Below, piece by piece: positions 58,205-64,000 of a stretch of DNA of 64,000 bases (position 1 is the first letter of the stretch; every line of letters starts with the position of its first letter). The DNA lies in contig JAGTJL010000001.1 in the NCBI GenBank assembly GCA_020746875.1, forward strand, positions 1 through 64,000. The letters are read 5' to 3'. The translations under genes were made by a program, and so were the position numbers. A model generated the notes under the pieces. That model had not been told where the DNA came from. It made no database searches and worked only from the letters and a program-made list of their open reading frames with translations. This DNA comes from Rhexocercosporidium sp. MPI-PUGE-AT-0058. Its lineage: Eukaryota > Ascomycota > Leotiomycetes > Helotiales.

Positions 58205-59071
58205 GGTGATTTTGGAATTGAATAAATGCTGCAGAGATCAGATTTCGTTGCTTGAGAAGTTAGGTGGTCCTGCAAGTATTTAAAACAATTTGACAAGACC
58301 AGCCGTCTCGCTTATTGTTTACCCAAAGAGAAACATTGGCAAAATACCGTGGCCCTTCTTGCAGATTGGATTTTAATATCCCAATCCAAGCCAGAGGAGA
58401 AACACCCGTGTTTGTCCAAAGTTGACAAGATTGCGGCTCGGGTGTAAGCGCATCTAATTTGAATCTCAATTTTTGTCACAACAACTCCTCATTTGCTCAT
58501 GTTGCGATGTGTCATTTCTAACGCCGCACCAATCAAAATTGAAGTAGCAAGAGACATATATGCTTTATTCAGCATCGCCTCCCATAAATCCTTCTGTCCA
58601 CCTTTCTACCTAACCAGAAAGTTACATCTATTAAATCAAATGAACAGAAATGTTCAAGCAGGCTTAAATCGTGGCGTGATTTGATAACTTCTAGCTGTTG
58701 ATTTTATCGCTTAGACCAGAGGTGTCTGTCAACAATCCCAAAGCCTATCGAGCCTCATCCCAGGTCGGGTCAACTAGCGAGGGATATATTTCAGACCTCC
58801 AGCGCAATTAAGAATGATGAGGAAGAGCATCAATTTCATTGCTTGGTAGAGAGTTCCCATCGAGATTCAGAACGAAGCTAAGTAGCTACTATTACTATGA
58901 CCGTGAAACAAATGCAGTCTTTGTCAATTTTATAAACCTTCCTAGAATCAAGTATTGTACCTAGAAAGATGATGTAGTAAGGGCAGTAGAACAGGGGGAA
59001 TAATTCGTCGATATTGCAATTAGACTATCAACTTAAACATCAATTACTATCGACAGCAAATTCCCAAATCT
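58205..59071. other. Intergenic, no gene seen
   Basis: Promoter of the SnoaL-like gene on the left. The rest is AT-rich by the standards of this genic half, with only short motif-free frames. Confidence 0.4.
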
Positions 59072-59833
59072 CTACTTAAGATAGTCTGCAAGGGAAACAA
59101 TAAAATCTCCATTACCATAAGCGACGTCTGTGCCTATATCAACTCTGTTAGCTCGCAAAATTATAGTTTGTTTTGGGTGGTGTTGTCTTACCCGCCCCAG
59201 CATGTGAATCATCATGAGGACAGTTATATGCGACAACACTAACACCAAATGCTACATGCTCACTGAGAATATGTGAGCGACTAGGTAATAACGCACAATA
59301 AAGCCCAGACTCACCAATAAGATGCAACAAAAGCATTAGGACCAAGCCTACTCCGTCCTTGTACACTACATGCTCCAACATAGCACAAACTGAAGAGCCC
59401 AGTTCCACTACATGCCAATGTCCCCAAGCGTGCGAGATAGTTGTACACGGCTGAATTGATGTCGCAACTGAGTCTAGGATCGTAGCAAGATGCCCGCTTT
59501 TCCAAAGCCCGTTCGCTGATACTCCCGGGAGCCCCTAAAAGCGCTATCAGAGTAAGAGGATAAGTAATTGAACGGTATGTCGGGGCAATATATACCTGAG
59601 GCTGGTATTGGCATAGCAAAGAGCTCGGCAGATGTAAGGTTTAGAAATGCGAGACTTGGAAGGCCAGGACCAGGAATGATCTCTGGGAAGTCGTCTTTGA
59701 TGTCTTCGATTTCGACTTCAACTGATGCTAAAGCTTCTCTAGCTGGCAGGATCACGGCTGCTCGACCGGCTACTTGAGTGATGGGGGAGGCGAGCAAGAG
59801 AACTGAGAGTCCTACTTTGGCGATCGACTTCAT
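59072..59833 (-). CDS. Secreted Kex2-type cysteine-rich protein
   Basis: Four exons (59833-59596, 59534-59315, 59262-59192, 59133-59072), 591 nt, 196 residues; introns of 61, 52 and 58 bp are GT-AG and in phase. Reading straight through exon 2 gives only a truncated frame ending at 59311. An in-frame ATG at 59851 would add six residues. A signal peptide (MKSIAKVGLSVLLLASPITQ) is followed by an acidic pro-region and a Kex2-like site EKR (91-93). The predicted mature part (94-196) has seven cysteines (96, 103, 121, 130, 135, 153, 167) in ASCYDPRLSC, ACSGTGLFSLCYVGAC, SYCEH and YNCPHDD. No family recognised. It fits a small secreted effector-like or antimicrobial-type protein, but function is unknown. 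Confidence 0.78.
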
Positions 59834-61240
59834 CTTGATATTTGATTGCATTAGCTTGACAACAGTAGAAAAATCGAATAAACTTCACGGCGAACCGCTC
59901 GGTATATATAGGTTAATTCCCCTTGGATCTCTAGACTGTCTCCTTAGAAACGAAATTTTATCTCCACCGTCTCATCCCATAGCTGTTGTCACGGCCGGCG
60001 ACGCTACCACGGTCGTGTTTTGAGCCAATATAAATTGCCATATCGCTCGAATTCGACCAGGCTCTGCAGTAGCTTCTCCCAACCAGACGCTGGCAATGCA
60101 GTACAGAGGGAGCTAGTAGCTGCGTTTCAACAAGAAGTGGGAAATTCTTCATACAAATTCGTCTCAGTTTTCAATAGGGGAACATTAGTGGCTCGAAGAA
60201 TGGTGGTCGTTTCCAACTAGGCGTTCGCGTTCGTAAAGGGAATGGACTTCGCCAAATACCTTGCTCCAATCACGGCTATGCGGCGTCTGCGCCAAGTCGG
60301 CGCTGTATTCCTGCTCTGTATGTTAAACCCCATTTAAGCAAACAAAAATAAAACAGAAAGATCATGAGATCAATAGTCGCTAAGTGAAGCGAAGTCATCC
60401 TCGACTAGACACTTGAGACTTGCTGATAAATGAGGAGGTAAGTAGTGATGGAGTTCCTAATACTTTTAAATGCATAAGATATCGCATAAATGTTTCCGAG
60501 TAGATATCTCGTGAACTTAAATGAAAGCTGAGTTGGAAAATCACACACTCTCTCTTAATGGTCCCGAGGGTAGGCGGACTCGCTCAAAACACAAGCTGGG
60601 TAACTGGTAACATGCAAATTCTGTTGTCCGGCCTCAACGTGTAACCTGCTTAGCTGTTCCTAAGCTAGAATAGACTACAGTTTCTTGGTCAAGAGATATC
60701 TGAAGTATAATACTTTTCTTTTGAGAAGCGAATTCCAAGTTTGCTTACGTCGCTGAGATTGACTTTCCCAGTCATTTCCTGGACCTAAGGCAAAGGTTTA
60801 AGAACAAGACTCGGGCCACGCGAATCACTTGGAGTTTCTCATTTGTTTAGGAGCCTAAACCACTACTTGCAACACAGTAAGCTTACGATTCAGGCCAACT
60901 TTCACATTTTATCATCTCATCATAAACCCGAAGCGAAAAGTTCTTTCAATTTGTGACTTTCCAAATCCCACACTCAAAGAACTCTTACCGTCAGAAGATT
61001 TTCGGACTTAATCTAACAGCAGTCGAGCCTGTATATTCCCAAATGCTATATACTGTCATGCTTGGTGAGTACATCACCCGATACCTTTTCTAAGGTAGAT
61101 CTTGTCTTGCAAATCGTAATGTATCATAGAACGAGCACCATGCGATTTTAACCCAGGGGCACGTAAGCCATCGTTAAAATAGAAGTAAGCATTCACAAAC
61201 CATTCTACTGATCCAATACCTTCAAATCCGCGTTCAATAT
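59834..61240. other. Intergenic, no gene seen
   Basis: Promoter of the cysteine-rich gene (TATATATAGG near 59902, antisense TATA-like) and 3' flank of the amine oxidase. No other supported frame in 1.4 kb. Confidence 0.45.
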
Positions 61241-63428
61241 CTATAACTTACTCTCCTTCCTACAACACAGATCCTTACCCTTCACAACCGCCGTCCCAAC
61301 ATCCTGCTTATGGCGTACCAACTCACTCCTATTCAATCCCTGCACACTCTGCGGTACATCCAATGCCGGGTTCTTCTCAAAGAAGTTCACAGGCTTGAAA
61401 GCTACCTTCAAAATCTCACAAGGCATGACGGGGAAATCCTCAATCCTAGGGATATGATTGATCCCAAATTGAACCCATACAACAACATCATGGTCCAAAA
61501 CATTATCCTTCCGATCAGCAAAACTCCTAACACCTGTCCCACCCCTGGATTGATTGGTATACTTCCCACCCGCGTACAACTCCCCATCCTTGTACGAAGT
61601 CACATAGATGTTGTGATCGGCAAACTCAGCACGCTTGTAATGGAAACTCTCTTTGTCCGCCAGTATCTTCTGGAAAGGTGGGGCCATGATCTTATACGCA
61701 ACCGACTTCCCATTGACAGGATTCTTCACAGCTGCATTCTGGATCTTGAAGATTCGGTTCACATCCCAGTCCAAGTCGTACCCACCAGATGTCGTGATTG
61801 GAGTCTCCGAAACCGTATACCCCACACCATGGGGGTTGAATTCAGACCGCGGCATTGGATGTGCTTCGTCAAACACAACCCGATTGAGAGGACCATCAAT
61901 CATCGGATCCACACGAAGAGAAAAGATATGCTGATGATGAGCAGCCAAAACTCCAGGATGAACGACAGTTCCCCAAGGTACAGAAATCCCTTCGTCGATT
62001 GGTTGAGTCGACAAAATTCCAGTAGCTCTGACTTCGTACATGATCTCTCCAGCTTGGTTGAATTGGAAAGCCAAGATATATTCGTAGTTTGAGACCGTGA
62101 TAATCGATTGCAGGACCAACTCTCGATTCCTCACCACAGCAGCACGACCTGTTCGGTAATTGGTATGCTTCCATCCAATACCAGCATCCTGTTCATGGAT
62201 ACAAACACAGTTCGGCATCTCCAAAGGCTCTCCTTTGTCATCACTCAAGACAGCAGATAGATAACAGATCGATCCAAGACAATCACAACCCAGCTGCAAG
62301 TTGTTCGCCATAATCCCTGCACCAGCATCACCAAGATCGAAGGCTGCCTTCTTGTGATATGGATGGCGAGGATCGGCGTAAGGAATGCTCATATCAGAGA
62401 GCGAAAGTCTGAAGAAAAGAGGTCGGCCAGCGTAATACACGTCGTACAGAACCATTCCTTCTCGTTGATTGAAGCCGACTTTGAAGTCCCATTTCTGCCA
62501 CGCAATGTTATGGCCTTGCTCACTGAATTTGGTGACTTCAAACGAGACTCCCTCTGGTTGAATGACATTCAGTGGCTTGATATCGGTTCGAAGTTCTTGA
62601 GCTTCCGGAATGTACTCATTTGGTGGCTGAACCTTGTACGGAGCAGGTTCTTTGGTCGTCGCATCGGCGCCAGTGGGAAGGAAGTCAATCCTAGTAACTT
62701 TCATTGTCTCGGCACAAATAACAGGAGAGATGCTGATCGGCATGGCATAATGGTTGCCATCAGGCTCGGAGGAGTTGCTGGGGTCTCGAATGTACAGGAA
62801 GCATTGAAACATCTTTTCATTGTCGGAGAAAAGACCATCATTGACGCCATCGGATCCTATAATACATGTCAGATTTGCTTCCAAAACGTCGTGAACTTAC
62901 CATAGATCCAAGGGTCACTGATAACAATCGTCCCCTCTGGAAGCTTCAACTTAGCAATTTCGGCCTTGACTCGCTCATCTTCTAAAGCAATCTGCTCAAC
63001 CCGAATGATTTCGTCCCCATCAGCATTACTGTGGACATTCGGTCCCAATCGAACGTTGCTCTCGACTTTCCCTTGACTCAAACTGACCACTGCTTCATGA
63101 AGTTTGTTCTATTCTATTAGCACTTATTAAATACAAGTAACGAACTGCTTACCGTGTTGCGAAGGTAGTAGAGAACGAAACTTCTCCTTTCAATAGTGGG
63201 GGTCGATTGTCCGGCATGTTCAGCTGCAAGAAAGGGAACCAACTCTGCCTTATTAGGCTCTTGCAGTGTGATGCTCTTAAATTGGACATTGGTATTCGCT
63301 GGCCATATCGATTTGATGATTTTTGCAGACTCGGAGATCTCGGTGGCAGTCAAAGGGCCGAGAGGGTGCTGTGGGAATGTCTTTCCCCCCACAAGTGAAA
63401 GGGAGCCGAGAATTTGTTCTGTCGACAT
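61241..63428 (-). CDS. Copper-containing primary amine oxidase
   Basis: Three exons (63428-63153, 63108-62901, 62856-61241), 2100 nt, 699 residues, usual for the family. Oxidises primary amines to aldehyde, ammonia and H2O2. The topaquinone precursor is Tyr419 in SNYEYILAF. Copper ligands are His469 and His471 (HHQHIFSL) and His629 (GINHIPRIEDFPVMP). The catalytic base is Asp335 (AFDLGDAGAG). The conserved CDCLGSICYLSA and the N-terminal HPLGPLTATEI also match. No signal peptide is seen at the N-terminus (MSTEQILGSLSLVGG). The C-terminus ends KESKL, close to a peroxisomal SKL/PTS1 signal (the last three residues are SKL), so peroxisomal location is likely. Probably used for amine nitrogen or carbon. 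Confidence 0.95.
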
Positions 63429-64000
63429 GGCTGGTCGATTGTTAATGTGAATGCCGGTGTAAAGAGAAGATGAGGGTGAGGGGTCTTTGGGACTTTATAT
63501 CATCAATGAGGGGCAAACTCCGGGTAAAAAACAACAGTCTCATTGGGTGTTGATCCCCACCCGAACCGTAAGCTTATCGGGGATGGAGGGGACTGGGTGA
63601 GAAGTGTCTGGTCCCCCGCCGACTTAGCGGCCCATCTCGCATGCACATACCGAAAGCAGCAATGTGGGGAAGGTTTCCACTATTTGAGCTTCAGGTTTCG
63701 AACCGCCAAGCTCCACGAGACTCGAGATAAAGATTGATTTCGTTCTAGCGGTGTAATATCTATGGAGATCGAAAGTAAGAGTAGAATGTTAATATGTATT
63801 TCTTACGAGTAGAGGGATCTAACTCGACCGGAATCCAAGAAATACTCACTAGGACATCCCTACACATCTAGTAAATGGAATATAACTTGCTCGGGAGAAC
63901 GAGGTGCAAGCTACTTGCCACCGTCAAATTGAAGACAGGTTTGAAAGAGGAGGGCTCTACTGTCTCTGCGGCACTCCGGTTATAGCCCAGTCATTTTCCC
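63429..64000. other. Upstream region of the amine oxidase
   Basis: Promoter-side sequence. Two GATA cores occur in plus sense near 63728 (GAGATAAAGATTG). No supported gene up to the window end. Confidence 0.4.

Overview
This is nuclear DNA of a filamentous ascomycete (Pezizomycotina). The genes carry short GT-AG introns (about 44-140 bp), and they include a fungal rhodopsin-fold protein, a NACHT/ankyrin protein, an NmrA-like reductase, a yapsin-type protease, an RTA1 protein and a Zn2Cys6 regulator. The AT-rich repeats are TpA-rich and littered with stops in a way that looks like repeat-induced point mutation (RIP). A Leotiomycete is my guess; the class cannot be proved from the window.

The window has two compartments. 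From 1 to about 28.43 kb it is a repeat-rich, mostly very AT-rich block. It holds pogo-like TIR relics (549-1972), a minus-strand Ty1/copia remnant with one LTR (1973-3200), a TA-flanked TIR family (3738-4295 and 8727-9095), a 0.42-kb repeat that occurs inverted at both ends of the block (3283-3705 and 28009-28418), a 208-bp TTGAT satellite, and two minus-strand Ty3/gypsy elements. Gypsy-A (about 10.4-14.6 kb) is interrupted by two solo LTRs. Gypsy-B (14621-27514) is interrupted by one. For all three insertions, target-site duplications can be read and removing the insertion joins the reading frame, so the insertion order can be worked out. Inside this block, one apparently intact six-exon gene (4732-6017) survives in a GC-normal island.

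At about 28.43 kb composition switches abruptly to gene-rich DNA. The first gene is a NACHT/ankyrin pseudogene, cut at its 5' end by the repeat block and carrying two TAG stops of RIP type. Then follow: a small membrane protein (-), an NmrA-like reductase (-), an OrsD-like zinc-finger protein (+), a GPI-type aspartic protease (+), an RTA1-like protein (+), a monocarboxylate-transporter-like MFS protein (+), a Zn2Cys6 factor (+), COA6 (-) and SYS1 (+) as a divergent pair, a large disordered protein (-), a secreted SnoaL-like protein (-), a secreted Kex2-type cysteine-rich protein of four exons (-), and a copper amine oxidase (-).

The genes do not form an obvious biosynthetic cluster. Several concern the cell surface, secretion or transport. 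All exon structures were assembled by eye from splice signals, phase and family similarity. In each intron-containing gene the exons sum to a whole number of codons.
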